From CAVUMR01 sp963742715 (GTDB lineage Bacteria > Actinomycetota > Actinomycetes > Mycobacteriales > Micromonosporaceae): 64,000 bases of DNA. Position 1 is the first letter of the stretch. Each line of letters starts with the position of its first letter. The notes below the pieces were generated by a model. That model did no database searches, had not been told where the DNA came from, and saw only the letters and a list, made by a program, of their open reading frames with translations. A program made the translations under genes and the position numbers. Where the stretch lies: contig CAVUMR010000002.1 in NCBI GenBank assembly GCA_963742715.1, positions 62,001 to 126,000 on the forward strand. Reading direction: 5' to 3'. Positions 1 through 8,325 of this stretch are shown here, one piece after another.

Positions 1-181
1 CGCACATCGCGAGGCTCAGGATCGACACCACCAGTGCCCCGATCGCCATTCCGTTGGTCGGGCGCGGGGGTGCGTACATGGGATAGCCGTACGGGACGAT
101 GGGCTGGTACGCCGGGGGTCCGCTCATGTTCGGGTCACCGGAGTGCTCGCCACCGCTCTGGTAGGGGTCGTAGAAGGCCAC
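1..181 (-). CDS. Membrane protein, DUF4190-like, 5' part only
   Basis: Only the first 60 codons are in the window; the gene runs off the left edge. The start is taken as GTG at 181 because AGGAG lies six bases upstream of it; an internal ATG at 127 is the alternative. The N-terminus is rich in Pro, Tyr and Gly (YQPIVPYGYPMYAPPRP) and is followed by a hydrophobic stretch, GMAIGALVVSILSLAM, which looks like the first membrane span. A Pro/Tyr-rich cytoplasmic tail followed by paired membrane spans is typical of actinobacterial DUF4190 proteins, whose function is unknown. The family call is by resemblance of the tail and first span only. Confidence 0.6.
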   Translation of the reverse strand, partial: MAFYDPYQSGGEHSGDPNMSGPPAYQPIVPYGYPMYAPPRPTNGMAIGALVVSILSLAMC

Positions 182-554
182 GCGGTACTCCTGAAGCTCG
201 TAATGTTGATCGCACCGTAACCGCTGGATCGGCGCGGCTACGGTGCGAGTCGGGTTGGCGGCACGATTCCGGGAGCTTGTCCACCTCGATGCCGGCGGTC
301 GAGCCCCCGGTTGGCTGCTTCACCGATCGTTACCCGGCCGGTACGTTGCCCGGCTCGTCCCGAACAGGCAGGATCGCCACATGGCTGTACCGCCCCCGAG
401 TCGTCGCGCACCGTGGCATGACTCTCCTCCGCTGACCCTGGTGACCACCGATCCGCCGGCAGGAGGCTCGGTACGCCGCAGAGGTGCGCGGGACAACGCC
501 AAGCGGCGCGAAGCGGACGGGTACGCCGACCTGGCCGGCGCGGCCGACGCGGCG
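182..554. other. Intergenic region between divergent genes
   Basis: About 370 bases separate the partial membrane-protein gene from the SDR gene. The SDR frame stays open upstream to position 243, with an in-frame ATG at 381 preceded by GGCAGGA, but the extra sequence is Arg/Pro-rich and unlike the start of an SDR fold. The region probably holds the two divergent promoters. I see no RNA gene or strong hairpin. Confidence 0.4.
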
Positions 555-1316
555 ATGGACGACCGGCTCGAGGGCCGGCGGGCGCTGGTCACCGGCGCCG
601 GCAGCCCGGACGGGATCGGGTACGCGATCGCCCGGCGGCTGAACCGGCTCGGTGCCCAGGTGGCGATCGTGTCGACCACCCGGCGGATCCACGACCGGGC
701 GGCGGAGCTGGGCGCGACCGGGTTCGTGGCCGACCTGACCGACGAGGCGGAGGTCGGCGCGCTCGCCGACGCCATCGCCGAGCAGCTCGGTGACGTCGAC
801 ATCGTGGTGAACAACGCGGGCCTGGCCAGCAAGGCGAGCCCGGAGGTGTTCCGGCCGGTGGCCCAGCTGACCCAGAGCGAGTGGCAGGCCGAGATCGACC
901 GGAACCTGACCACCGCGTTCCTGGTCAGCCGCGCCTTCGTGGCCGGCATGGGGGAGCGCGGCTGGGGGCGGGTGGTGAACGTCTCGGCGACCGTCGGACC
1001 GGTCAACGCGATGCCGGCCGAGGCGGCGTACGCGGCGGCCAAGGCCGGCATGATCGGCCTGACCAGGGCTCTTGCCGTGGAACTGGTGGCCGACGGGGTC
1101 ACGGTCAACGCGGTCGCGCCGGGCATCATCCACACCGGCTCGTCCACCGTCGCCGAGCTCAAGCACGGTCTGGACGCACCCATGGGCCGCCCGGGTACGC
1201 CCGAGGAGGTGGCCGCGGTGATCGCCTTCCTGTGCACGCCGGCCGCGTCGTACATCACCGGCCAGATGCTCGTGGTCGACGGCGGCAACAGCGTCCGGGA
1301 GGCGCGGTACCGGTGA
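555..1316 (+). CDS. Short-chain dehydrogenase/reductase (FabG-like)
   Basis: A 253-residue classical SDR, predicted to be a cytosolic NAD(P)-dependent oxidoreductase. Visible motifs are the cofactor loop TGAGSPDGIG (residues 13-22), NNAG (86-89), the catalytic Ser at 144 and YAAAK (Tyr159, Lys163). The tail TGQMLVVDGGNSV is the usual SDR C-terminus. The start is uncertain: ATG 555 places the Rossmann strand at residues 10-15, as usual, but has no clear ribosome site; ATG 381 is in frame. The gene lies 94 bases upstream of an acyl-CoA dehydrogenase in the same direction, so 3-oxoacyl or 3-hydroxyacyl-CoA/ACP reduction is a reasonable guess. The substrate cannot be read from the sequence. Confidence 0.88.
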   Translation: MDDRLEGRRALVTGAGSPDGIGYAIARRLNRLGAQVAIVSTTRRIHDRAAELGATGFVADLTDEAEVGALADAIAEQLGDVDIVVNNAGLASKASPEVFRPVAQLTQSEWQAEIDRNLTTAFLVSRAFVAGMGERGWGRVVNVSATVGPVNAMPAEAAYAAAKAGMIGLTRALAVELVADGVTVNAVAPGIIHTGSSTVAELKHGLDAPMGRPGTPEEVAAVIAFLCTPAASYITGQMLVVDGGNSVREARYR

Positions 1317-1410
1317 GCCGGTTCACGCCGCCGCCCTGGTCGGACGGCCGGCGCGCGGCCATACCCACCGGTAACGTGACTCACCGGTAACCAGACCGCC
1401 CGGGGGTGTT

Positions 1411-2613
1411 GTGATGGCCCGTCTCGCCGCGACGCACGACCTGACCGACCTCCAGCAGGAGATCCTGGGCACCGTCCGCACGTTCGTGGACAAAGAGATC
1501 ATCCCGGCCGCGCAGCGACTCGAACACGCCGACGAATATCCGGCGGAGATCGTCGACGGAATGCGGGAGATGGGCCTGTTCGGCCTGACCATCGCCGAGG
1601 AGCACGGTGGGCTCGGCGAGTCGCTGCTCACCTACGCGCTGGTCGTGGAGGAGTTGTCCCGCGGCTGGATGTCGATCTCCGGCATCGTCAACACCCACTT
1701 CATCGTGGCGTACCTGATCTCCCAGCACGGCAGTGACGAGCAGAAACAACGGCTGCTGCCGAGGATGGCGACCGGTGAGGTACGGGGCGCGTTCTCCATG
1801 TCGGAGCCCGAGTGCGGCTCGGACGTCGCGGCGATCCGCAGCAAGGCGGTGCCGGACGGCGACGAGTACGTGATCAACGGCCAGAAGATGTGGCTCACCA
1901 ACGGCGCCTATTCCTCGGTCGTCGCGACCCTGCTCAAGACCGACCAGGGCGCGGAGAGCGTCTACGGGAACATGACCACGTTCCTGCTGGAGAAGGAGCC
2001 CGGATTCGGGGAGACGGCGCCGGGTCTGCGGGTGCCGGGCAAGATCGAGAAGATGGGGTACAAGGGGGTCGAGACGACCGAGCTCGTCCTCGACGACCAC
2101 CGGGTGCCGGCCAGTGCGGTGCTCGGCGGTCCGGAGGCGGGCGCGGGCCGCGGCTTCTACCAGATGATGGACGGCATCGAGGTGGGCCGGGTGAACGTGG
2201 CGGCCCGCGCGTGCGGCGTGATGCTCCGCGCGTTCGAGCTGGCGGTGGCGTACGCGCAGCAGCGCTCGACCTTCGGCACGAAGCTGGTAGGGCACCAGGC
2301 GATCGCGTTCAAGCTCGCCGAGATGGGCACCAAGATCGAGGCGGCACACGCGCTGATGGTCAACGCCGCCCGGCTCAAGGACTCCGGCGCGCGCAACGAC
2401 GTCGAGGCCGGGATGGCGAAGCTGCTCGCGAGTGAGTACTGCGTCGAGGTGGTCCAGGAGGCGTTCCGGATCCATGGCGGTTACGGCTACTCGAAGGAGT
2501 ACGAGATCGAGCGGCTGATGCGGGAGGCCCCGTTCCTGTTGATCGGCGAAGGTACCAGCGAGATCCAGAAGACGATCATCAGCCGGGGCCTGTTGCGCGA
2601 GTACAAGGCCTGA
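1411..2613 (+). CDS. Acyl-CoA dehydrogenase
   Basis: A 400-residue flavoprotein of the acyl-CoA dehydrogenase family, which oxidises acyl-CoA thioesters to 2-enoyl-CoA. The family signature FSMSEPECGSDVA, the middle-domain MWLTNG and the C-terminal IHGGYGYSKEYEIERLMREA and GEGTSEIQ segments are all present and in order, and the length is typical. The catalytic base should be the Glu in the YEIERL region or its helix-G equivalent. Start codons GTG 1411 and ATG 1414 are adjacent, after a GGGGGTG ribosome site. With the upstream SDR it suggests a branched-chain or fatty acyl-CoA degradation pair. Chain-length specificity cannot be stated. Confidence 0.93.
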   Translation: MMARLAATHDLTDLQQEILGTVRTFVDKEIIPAAQRLEHADEYPAEIVDGMREMGLFGLTIAEEHGGLGESLLTYALVVEELSRGWMSISGIVNTHFIVAYLISQHGSDEQKQRLLPRMATGEVRGAFSMSEPECGSDVAAIRSKAVPDGDEYVINGQKMWLTNGAYSSVVATLLKTDQGAESVYGNMTTFLLEKEPGFGETAPGLRVPGKIEKMGYKGVETTELVLDDHRVPASAVLGGPEAGAGRGFYQMMDGIEVGRVNVAARACGVMLRAFELAVAYAQQRSTFGTKLVGHQAIAFKLAEMGTKIEAAHALMVNAARLKDSGARNDVEAGMAKLLASEYCVEVVQEAFRIHGGYGYSKEYEIERLMREAPFLLIGEGTSEIQKTIISRGLLREYKA

Positions 2614-2777
2614 CCCGCCGCCGTCTCGTCGGCGCCCACGCGTCCCGCCCCGCCGCCACTCCGTCCCCGCCCTGCCTCCCCGTCCCGGCTGGCCATACGC
2701 GTCGCCCGGCGGGCCCTGCGTCCACGCCCGTCGCCCGTCCGCCATCCCGCGGCCGGCGCCGGCCGCTGCGACCTCGG

Positions 2778-4106
2778 CTAGAGGCCGGGTAGGGGCACCT
2801 CGGTCGCGGCCTGCCGGGTCGCGCGCAGGAGGCGGCTGCCGGCGAGACGCGGATCGCGCCGGTCATCGCCCGGGTCGGGGCGGTCGCGGCTTGTCGACCG
2901 CTGGCCTGCGCGCACTCGCTGCCGCTCCCCACCGCGTGCCGCGCCGCCGCGCCCGGCCGTGCCGCCGCTGCGGGGCGTGCCGCGCGTGGAGGACGCCCCG
3001 CTGTCGCGTGCCTGAGCTGGTTCACCGGTGTACAACCCGTGCCGCCGGGCGGCTTCCCGAACCAGCGCCGTCACCTCGCGCTGGTACCCGGACGGCGCGT
3101 AGGAACCCTTGCCGTACAGCTGCTGATAGCGCGGTACGAGGTGCGGATGCTCGCGCGCCAGCCACGCCAGGTACCACTCGCGGGCACCCGGTCTTAGGTG
3201 CAGTACGAGCGGGGTGATGCTGGGCGCGCCGGCGGCCGCGAGCGCGGCCACGGTCCGGTCGAGCTGTTCCGGAGAGTCGCTCAGCCCGGGCAGGATCGGC
3301 GCCATCAGCACGCCGCCGCCGAGGCCGGCGTCCACCAGTGCGCGTACGACGTCGAGTCGCCGGCCGGGCCGTGGCGTGCCCGGTTCGACAGTGCGCCAGA
3401 GTTCCTCGTCGACGGAGCCGATGGACACGCTGACCGACACCTTGGCGACTTCGGCGGCCTGCCCGAGCAGATCCAGGTCGCGCAGCACCAACGTGCCCTT
3501 GGTGAGGATCGAGAACGGGTTGGCCCGGTCCCGGAGCGCGGAGATGATCTCGCGCATCAGGCCGTACCGACCCTCGGCCCGCTGGTAACAGTCGACGTTG
3601 GTGCCCATCGCGATCGATTCGCCGGCCCACCGGGGCTTGGCCAGCTCGCGTCGTAACAGCTCGCCGGCGTTGACCTTGACCACCACCCGCCGGTCGAAGT
3701 CCAGGCCGGCGTCGAGGTCGAGATACGTGTGGGTGTTGCGGGCGAAGCAGTAGACGCACGCGTGTGAACAGCCGCGATAGGGATTGATCGTCCAGCTGAA
3801 CGGCACCCTCGACGGGGCGGGCACCTTGTTGATGATCGACTTCGCGTGGATCTCGTAGAACGTCATGCCCCGGAAGCCGGGAGTGTCGAAGGTGCGGGTG
3901 ACCGCCCCAGGCAGCCCGAGCGGCAACGTCGGCGCAACCATCGCCCCGCCGCCGGCCGCGCCGGCTCCAGCACCGTCAGCCGCGCCGGCTCCAGCGGCGC
4001 CGGCCGTGCCGGTTCCAGCGCCGCCCCGGTTCGACTCGCCGCAGCTCGTCACGGGGTCGCGCGGCCCCGCACCGGCCCCGTTAGTCCGTAAGTTGTCCCA
4101 CCGCAC
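2778..4106 (-). CDS. Rv2578c-family radical SAM protein, LexA-regulated
   Basis: A 442-residue radical SAM protein. The 4Fe-4S motif lies in NPYRGCSHACVYCFAR (Cys 113, 117 and 120), followed by GTNVDCYQRAEGRYGLM and FSILTKGT, which are typical of the family of M. tuberculosis Rv2578c (annotated there as similar to spore photoproduct lyase). I start at GTG 4106 because the homologue begins MRW and this frame reads VRWDNL. Odd features are an Ala/Gly-rich insert (about residues 28-55) and a basic, disordered tail of about 70 residues. A perfect LexA box lies 9 bases upstream, between a TTGACA -35 (4137-4142) and the start, so an SOS-induced, nearly leaderless transcript is inferred. A DNA damage or nucleotide-repair role is plausible; the reaction is unknown. 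Confidence 0.85.
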   Translation of the reverse strand: MRWDNLRTNGAGAGPRDPVTSCGESNRGGAGTGTAGAAGAGAADGAGAGAAGGGAMVAPTLPLGLPGAVTRTFDTPGFRGMTFYEIHAKSIINKVPAPSRVPFSWTINPYRGCSHACVYCFARNTHTYLDLDAGLDFDRRVVVKVNAGELLRRELAKPRWAGESIAMGTNVDCYQRAEGRYGLMREIISALRDRANPFSILTKGTLVLRDLDLLGQAAEVAKVSVSVSIGSVDEELWRTVEPGTPRPGRRLDVVRALVDAGLGGGVLMAPILPGLSDSPEQLDRTVAALAAAGAPSITPLVLHLRPGAREWYLAWLAREHPHLVPRYQQLYGKGSYAPSGYQREVTALVREAARRHGLYTGEPAQARDSGASSTRGTPRSGGTAGRGGAARGGERQRVRAGQRSTSRDRPDPGDDRRDPRLAGSRLLRATRQAATEVPLPGL

Positions 4107-4114
4107 CGCTACAT

Positions 4115-4130
4115 TCGAACAACTGTTCGA
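4115..4130. promoter_or_regulatory. LexA (SOS) box 1
   Basis: TCGAACAACTGTTCGA is a perfect match to the actinobacterial LexA operator TCGAAC-N4-GTTCGA. It sits between the -35 TTGACA and the GTG start of the leftward radical SAM gene, where bound LexA would block RNA polymerase. Confidence 0.9.
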
Positions 4131-4174
4131 GTTGTCTGTCAACGGGGTGGCGAGGGCTCCCGCGAGGCACTAGA

Positions 4175-4192
4175 TTCGAACACATGTTCGAA
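4175..4192. promoter_or_regulatory. LexA (SOS) box 2
   Basis: TTCGAACACATGTTCGAA, an 18-base perfect inverted repeat around four central bases, 61 bases centre to centre from box 1. It directly follows a rightward -10 element TAGATT (4171-4176) and contains an ATG at 4184 that would be the first codon of a leaderless transcript into the DCC-family gene. Confidence 0.9.
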
Positions 4193-4318
4193 GACATCCG
4201 CTTGGATTGCCTGCCCACGGCCCTTCCGCGGCCGCGCGGCGGCATGCCCACGGCCCTGCCGCGCGGGCGCTCCGGTGCCCATGCCGCAGGTCGACAGCAC
4301 TGGGTGGACGATGGACCC

Positions 4319-4723
4319 ATGGTGGTCCGACGACCCACGTTCCTCTATGACGGCGACTGCGCGTTCTGCAGTTCGTGTGCCCGGTTCATCGCGAGGTGGA
4401 TGCGCACCCGGGCGGATGTGGTGGCCTGGCAACATGCCGACCTCGGTGCGCTCGGTGTGTCAGCACAGCAGGCTGAAGACGCGGTCCAGTGGGTCGACAG
4501 CCGCGGAGTGGCGGCCGGTCCGGAGGGCATCGCCCGGCTGCTGGAGGACTCAGGCCCGATCTGGCGGCCCGTCGGGTGGGTGCTCGGCCGCCGGCCGCTG
4601 TTGCGGGCGGCCTGGCCGGTGTACCGGTGGGTGTCGCGCAACCGGCATCGGTTGCCTGGAGGCACCGCGGTCTGCTCTCTGCCGCAGGCTGAGCGGGAGA
4701 GACTCCAACGCGACACCAGCTAG
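4319..4723 (+). CDS. DCC-family thiol-disulfide oxidoreductase-like protein (DUF393)
   Basis: A small protein (134 residues from ATG 4319) of the DCC/DUF393 family, recognised by the N-terminal FLYDGDCAFCSSCARF, whose DGDCxxC motif gives the family its name and suggests dithiol redox chemistry. The ATG at 4319 puts this motif at the N-terminus, as in relatives. The frame is open back to ATG 4184, which lies inside LexA box 2 seven bases after a TAGATT -10; a leaderless 179-residue form with a Pro/Arg-rich extension is therefore possible. The gene converges on an HTTM membrane-protein gene. DCC and HTTM proteins are often neighbours in bacteria, suggesting membrane-linked redox work, but no substrate is known. 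Confidence 0.82.
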   Translation: MVVRRPTFLYDGDCAFCSSCARFIARWMRTRADVVAWQHADLGALGVSAQQAEDAVQWVDSRGVAAGPEGIARLLEDSGPIWRPVGWVLGRRPLLRAAWPVYRWVSRNRHRLPGGTAVCSLPQAERERLQRDTS

Positions 4724-4787
4724 ACCGCGACTCTGCCCGCCGTGGCGGACAGGGTCGACAGGCGTGACTCCGGCCGGTGGTGCCGTC

Positions 4788-5822
4788 CTACGCGGGCGGG
4801 CCACCGGCCGGTGCCGTCGCCGGTGCGGCTCCGGCAGTCGACGCGGGGTCGAGTGCCGTCGCCGGCGCTTGCTCTTCCGCTTCGTCGGTCGCACGCCGCA
4901 GCCGCCGACCCGCACGGCGCAGCCAGAGGATGGGGCGGACCCGTTCGAGCGGCAGGAAGCTCGCCATCGCGGCCTGATGCGGCATGAAGGTGATCGTGAT
5001 GGTGGCGAACACCATGACGTGGAAGGAGTAGAAGAAGCCGACCATCCACAGGCGCAGCCTCGGACTGAGCAGGAACACGATCGGGCTGCTCAACTCGAAT
5101 GCCACGATCACCACCTGCATGACCACCAGCAGCTCCGGTACGTGCACGGTCCAGTCGCTGAACACCGTGCCGCGTCTGAGGACAGCACGGGTCAGGGTGG
5201 CGCCGGTGAGCCACTCGATCCCACCGAAGCGGAGTTTCGCCCAGGTGGACAGGAAGTAGGTGGAGACCACGGCAACCTGGGTGATGCGCAACGCCCACCC
5301 GCCGTACTCGGTCAACCGGCGTTCACCGTGCCTGGCCACGCCGGCTGTCGGGAGTACCGCGAGCGCGACGAGCAGACCGAAGCGGTCGTGATCCACCTTG
5401 CCGTAGCTCATCGCGATGAGCATCCACTCGAGGTACAGCGCGAAGACGGTCCAGCCGAGCAGCCGCGGTGCCCGTCCGGTGGCGGCTGCCAGCCCGGCCG
5501 CGACGAGCACCCAGAAGACCGTGGTGACCAGCGAGTACGACGGCGTGGGGAACGGCAGCAACCGGCCGATCAGCAGCGGCTGGTAGAGCTCACCCGGTAC
5601 GAACGCGTGCCCGCGTACCCACGGCGTGAAGTACAGCAGGTCGGCGACGACGAACAGGTACACGACCGTGCGGAAGGCGGCCACCCGGCCGGCCGGTACC
5701 GCCTCGGTCAACCAGCGCGACAGGCCCGACAAGGGCCAGCGGCCCGCCCACCGCGATGCGCTCGACCAGCGCGAGTCGGGCTCGCGCGGTGTACGCCCGT
5801 CGACCCGTTCCAGGCCGCTCAT
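4788..5822 (-). CDS. HTTM-domain membrane protein (vitamin K gamma-carboxylase-like)
   Basis: A 344-residue polytopic membrane protein. It has about seven hydrophobic spans, beginning with AAFRTVVYLFVVADLLYF, and the HTTM-type segments EWMLIAMSYGKVDHDRFGLLV and YFLSTWAKLRFGG. The HTTM family includes the membrane part of vitamin K-dependent gamma-carboxylase; bacterial members have no proven reaction. The tail is charged, then Ala/Pro-rich. The ATG start overlaps the stop codon of the upstream gene (ATGA at 5819-5822), so the two are translationally coupled and probably form a complex or pathway. The gene ends 64 bases from the convergent DCC-family gene. Confidence 0.8.
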   Translation of the reverse strand: MSGLERVDGRTPREPDSRWSSASRWAGRWPLSGLSRWLTEAVPAGRVAAFRTVVYLFVVADLLYFTPWVRGHAFVPGELYQPLLIGRLLPFPTPSYSLVTTVFWVLVAAGLAAATGRAPRLLGWTVFALYLEWMLIAMSYGKVDHDRFGLLVALAVLPTAGVARHGERRLTEYGGWALRITQVAVVSTYFLSTWAKLRFGGIEWLTGATLTRAVLRRGTVFSDWTVHVPELLVVMQVVIVAFELSSPIVFLLSPRLRLWMVGFFYSFHVMVFATITITFMPHQAAMASFLPLERVRPILWLRRAGRRLRRATDEAEEQAPATALDPASTAGAAPATAPAGGPPA

Positions 5823-6325
5823 CGGCCGGCTCCCGCGCCCGGCGCGTCCCAGGTGACCACCGTGGAGTCGCGGTACCGGCCGGTCGGGCGCCCGTCGTGC
5901 AACTCGTGCCACCGCACGACGACAGCCACGTGCAGGATCGTGCCGGCGGACGGGTTCTTCCGGGCGTACCCATCGGCGATGGCGCCGAGCAGTTCGGGCC
6001 GTGCGGTCAGCCGCTCGATCTGGCCCTCCACCTCGGCCCGGCGGAACCCGCTGTTGACCTCGGTGAGCTCGAACCGGTGGCCGGAGTTGTCCACCGCGTC
6101 GACGCGGGTGTCCCGCACCGGATCGTTGATGTGATCCGTCGTGGCGTACATCCGGAATGGTCCGAACGGGAAATCGTCGTCCTGACCGACCAGAGTGCCG
6201 GCGAGCAGAAGGCCGAAACACAGCACGGTGACAACGAGTCGGATGGCGCGGCCGCGCGGGGCGAGCCGGGTCGGAACGTCGGCAGCGGTCGGCGTCGGGT
6301 CGCCGTGGTCAGAGTCGCCGGGCAT
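5819..6325 (-). CDS. Membrane-anchored partner of the HTTM protein, unknown function
   Basis: A 168-residue protein with one hydrophobic segment (RLVVTVLCFGLLLAGTLVG, about residues 29-47) and a predicted extracytoplasmic domain containing FGPFRMYATTD. The chosen ATG 6325 gives a short acidic leader before the span; the frame is open further upstream, but that sequence is Arg/Gly-rich and unconvincing. Its stop overlaps the start of the HTTM gene by four bases. Small anchored proteins with a PFxMY motif commonly accompany HTTM genes in actinomycetes (from memory). I do not recognise an enzymatic motif. Confidence 0.68.
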   Translation of the reverse strand: MPGDSDHGDPTPTAADVPTRLAPRGRAIRLVVTVLCFGLLLAGTLVGQDDDFPFGPFRMYATTDHINDPVRDTRVDAVDNSGHRFELTEVNSGFRRAEVEGQIERLTARPELLGAIADGYARKNPSAGTILHVAVVVRWHELHDGRPTGRYRDSTVVTWDAPGAGAGR

Positions 6326-6893
6326 CCCGGCAGTCTGGCACGAGGCCCACGGCGCTGGGCGCGGACCGCCGCCGGACCTGTCCCGTGACCGGCGCCGGGT
6401 CCGAGCGGCGCCCCCGCCGACCCGCCGCGTGACGCCCAGCTGGCCCAACCCCCCGGCCGGCCGCTCGATCCCCGATCAGTGACGGGGTGTCGCTGAATAA
6501 GTCGATGCCGCATATCGCGGACCATTTACCGGTCTGGATACGGTTTTGTAACTGTGACCTACGCCGCAGCGGCGCGGTATCCGCACACGGCATGATTCGG
6601 CAGAGTCAGCGCGGGCGGCGGGTTGCCGGGGAGGGCCCCGCCGCTCGCTGCATTTCTCTTTCTTTTCCTTCTCCATTTCCCTATTGCCGGTTCCAGCGCC
6701 TTGCGCACTGTCGCGCGGGCCCCGCCGGGACGATTTTCCCCGGCTACTTTCCGGTACCGCGGAGAACCCGCGGCGGTGGATTTGTGGGCCGGTCGCGCAT
6801 CCGACGGCCGTACGTGATACCCGTTGTCGGTCGGCAGTCGTTGACTCAGCGGTTGCCCGTGGATCGGCTGGCCAGAGCGCGGGAGGGACAACG
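6326..6893. other. Intergenic region with AT-richer patch and pyrimidine tract
   Basis: There is no convincing gene in these 568 bases. The stretch 6485-6600 is clearly less GC-rich than its surroundings (for example CGGTTTTGTAACTGTGACC), and 6650-6680 is almost pure pyrimidine on the + strand. Several open frames cross it, but their codon use is random-looking. It should hold the promoters of the leftward HTTM pair and the rightward MaoC gene. I see no known riboswitch or terminator. Confidence 0.35.
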
Positions 6894-7397
6894 ATGCGGT
6901 TCGGGCGGTACTTCGAGGACTTCGAGGTCGGCGCGGTGTACAAGCACTGGCCGGGCAAAACGGTGACCGAGTACGACGACCACCTCTTCTGCCTGCTCAC
7001 GATGAACCACCATCCGCTGCACCTCGACGCGCACTATGCGCAGACCTCCACCGACTTCGGTCGCAACGTGGTGGTGGGCAACTTCATCTACTCGCTGCTG
7101 CTCGGCATGTCGGTACCGGACGTGTCCGGGCGCGCGATCGCGAATCTCGAGGTCGAGTCGCTGCGGCATGTCGCGCCGACGTTCCACGGCGACACGATCT
7201 ACGGCCAGACAACCGTGCTGGACGTACGCGAATCGTCGTCCAAGCCGGATCGCGGCGTGGTACAGGTCGAGACGCGCGGCTACAACCAGGACGGCGTGCT
7301 CGTGTGCGTGTTCCGCCGCAAGGTCATGGTGCCCAAGCGGGAGTACGCCGAGCGGCACGGCGGCGACCTGCCGAGCTTCCCCGAGCTGGCCGAGTAG
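6894..7397 (+). CDS. MaoC-family dehydratase
   Basis: A 167-residue single hot-dog-fold protein. GRYFEDFEVGAVYKHWPGKT, the hydratase signature region NHHPLHLDAHYA and FGRNVVVGNF match MaoC-type (R)-enoyl-CoA hydratases, especially those that act on mesaconyl- or methylmalyl-CoA-like substrates. The conserved Asp and His expected for catalysis lie in the LHLDAHYA block. ATG 6894 has a strong ribosome site, GGGAGG, seven bases upstream. With the SDR and acyl-CoA dehydrogenase about 5 kb away it belongs to acyl-CoA metabolism, though it is not in their operon. The exact substrate is not determined. Confidence 0.88.
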   Translation: MRFGRYFEDFEVGAVYKHWPGKTVTEYDDHLFCLLTMNHHPLHLDAHYAQTSTDFGRNVVVGNFIYSLLLGMSVPDVSGRAIANLEVESLRHVAPTFHGDTIYGQTTVLDVRESSSKPDRGVVQVETRGYNQDGVLVCVFRRKVMVPKREYAERHGGDLPSFPELAE

Positions 7398-7489
7398 ACC
7401 CGCACCCGTACCGCGGGCGGGCGTACTGTCCGACAAGGCACTCCGATCCGAAACGACCGGTCAGGTGCCGTCGAACGGGGAGGTCAACG

Positions 7490-8236
7490 ATGCCGCTGTT
7501 CCGCCGCCTCCGGCCTCGCTGGACGCCGGACTGGCGGGCGTACGACGGACAGGTGGACGGTCAACCGGCTGCCATCCGGGCCGACGTGGACGCGATCGGC
7601 GCTGCTCCGGTGGCCGAACTGCCGGTACGGGTCGAGGTCACCGTGCGGTTGGCCGACCCGCGACCGGACGGCTCACCGTCGGCCGCGCAGTTGCCCGCGT
7701 TGTACGCCGTGGAGGACCGGCTCGCGACCGGGGTGGAGCGCCGGTACTCCGGCCGCTACGTCGGGCGGTACTTCAGCGCCGGCAGTTGCCGGTTCGTCTA
7801 CCAGCTGCCGAGCTGGCCGGAGTCGTTCGAACTCGACGATGCCGCGCCGTTCATGGTGGACGTCGCGCATGCCGACGATCCGGACTGGAAGCGCACGCTC
7901 GAACTGTTCCGGCCCGACCACACGGGGCTGCAGCGGGCCAGGAGCAAGGCGCTGCTGGACGCGCTCGCGTCCCGTGGCGACCGGGTGGGCGAACCGCGCC
8001 CGATCGAGCACGTCGGGTACTTCGCGAGCAGCGAGCAGGCCAAGGCCGCCGGCCAGGACCTGCGCGGTCACGGGTACGGGGTGGCCGTGGACGGGGACGA
8101 GGACGGCAACTGGACGGTCCGGGCGGTCCGCCGGGATGCCCCGGAGCGGATCGATCCGGCCGCGGCCCAGGTGCTCGAGGTGATCGAGCGGCACGGCGGT
8201 ACGTACGACGGCTGGGGTTGTGACGTGGTCCGTTGA
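7490..8236 (+). CDS. DUF695/RraB-domain protein
   Basis: A 248-residue soluble protein that appears to join two domains. The N-terminal half (DWRAYDGQVDGQPAAIRADV ... YQLPSWPES) resembles DUF695. The C-terminal part (residues about 165-248: HVGYFASSEQAKAAGQDLRG, then GGTYDGWGCDVV) resembles RraB, the regulator of ribonuclease E family: an HxxYF strand, an alpha helix and a closing YDGWG motif. ATG 7490 follows GGGGAGG at good spacing. RraB proteins inhibit RNase E in Escherichia coli; the actinobacterial role is not known, so this is a domain call only. Confidence 0.72.
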   Translation: MPLFRRLRPRWTPDWRAYDGQVDGQPAAIRADVDAIGAAPVAELPVRVEVTVRLADPRPDGSPSAAQLPALYAVEDRLATGVERRYSGRYVGRYFSAGSCRFVYQLPSWPESFELDDAAPFMVDVAHADDPDWKRTLELFRPDHTGLQRARSKALLDALASRGDRVGEPRPIEHVGYFASSEQAKAAGQDLRGHGYGVAVDGDEDGNWTVRAVRRDAPERIDPAAAQVLEVIERHGGTYDGWGCDVVR

Positions 8237-8325
8237 CGCCGCTGGCGTAGACGCGCACCTACCACCGGTAGCGACCCGGTACGGCGCATGTGGTCTGAGG
8301 GTGATCACGCGGCTACCATGCCGTC

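Noticed and set aside
4275..6134. Long rightward open frame over the DCC and HTTM genes
   Set aside because: Its product is Arg/Gly/Pro-rich without any domain, and it runs antisense to a clear membrane protein; long antisense frames are expected in DNA of this GC content.
6487..6966. Rightward frame across the AT-richer gap
   Set aside because: It overlaps the MaoC start in a different frame and has no conserved features.
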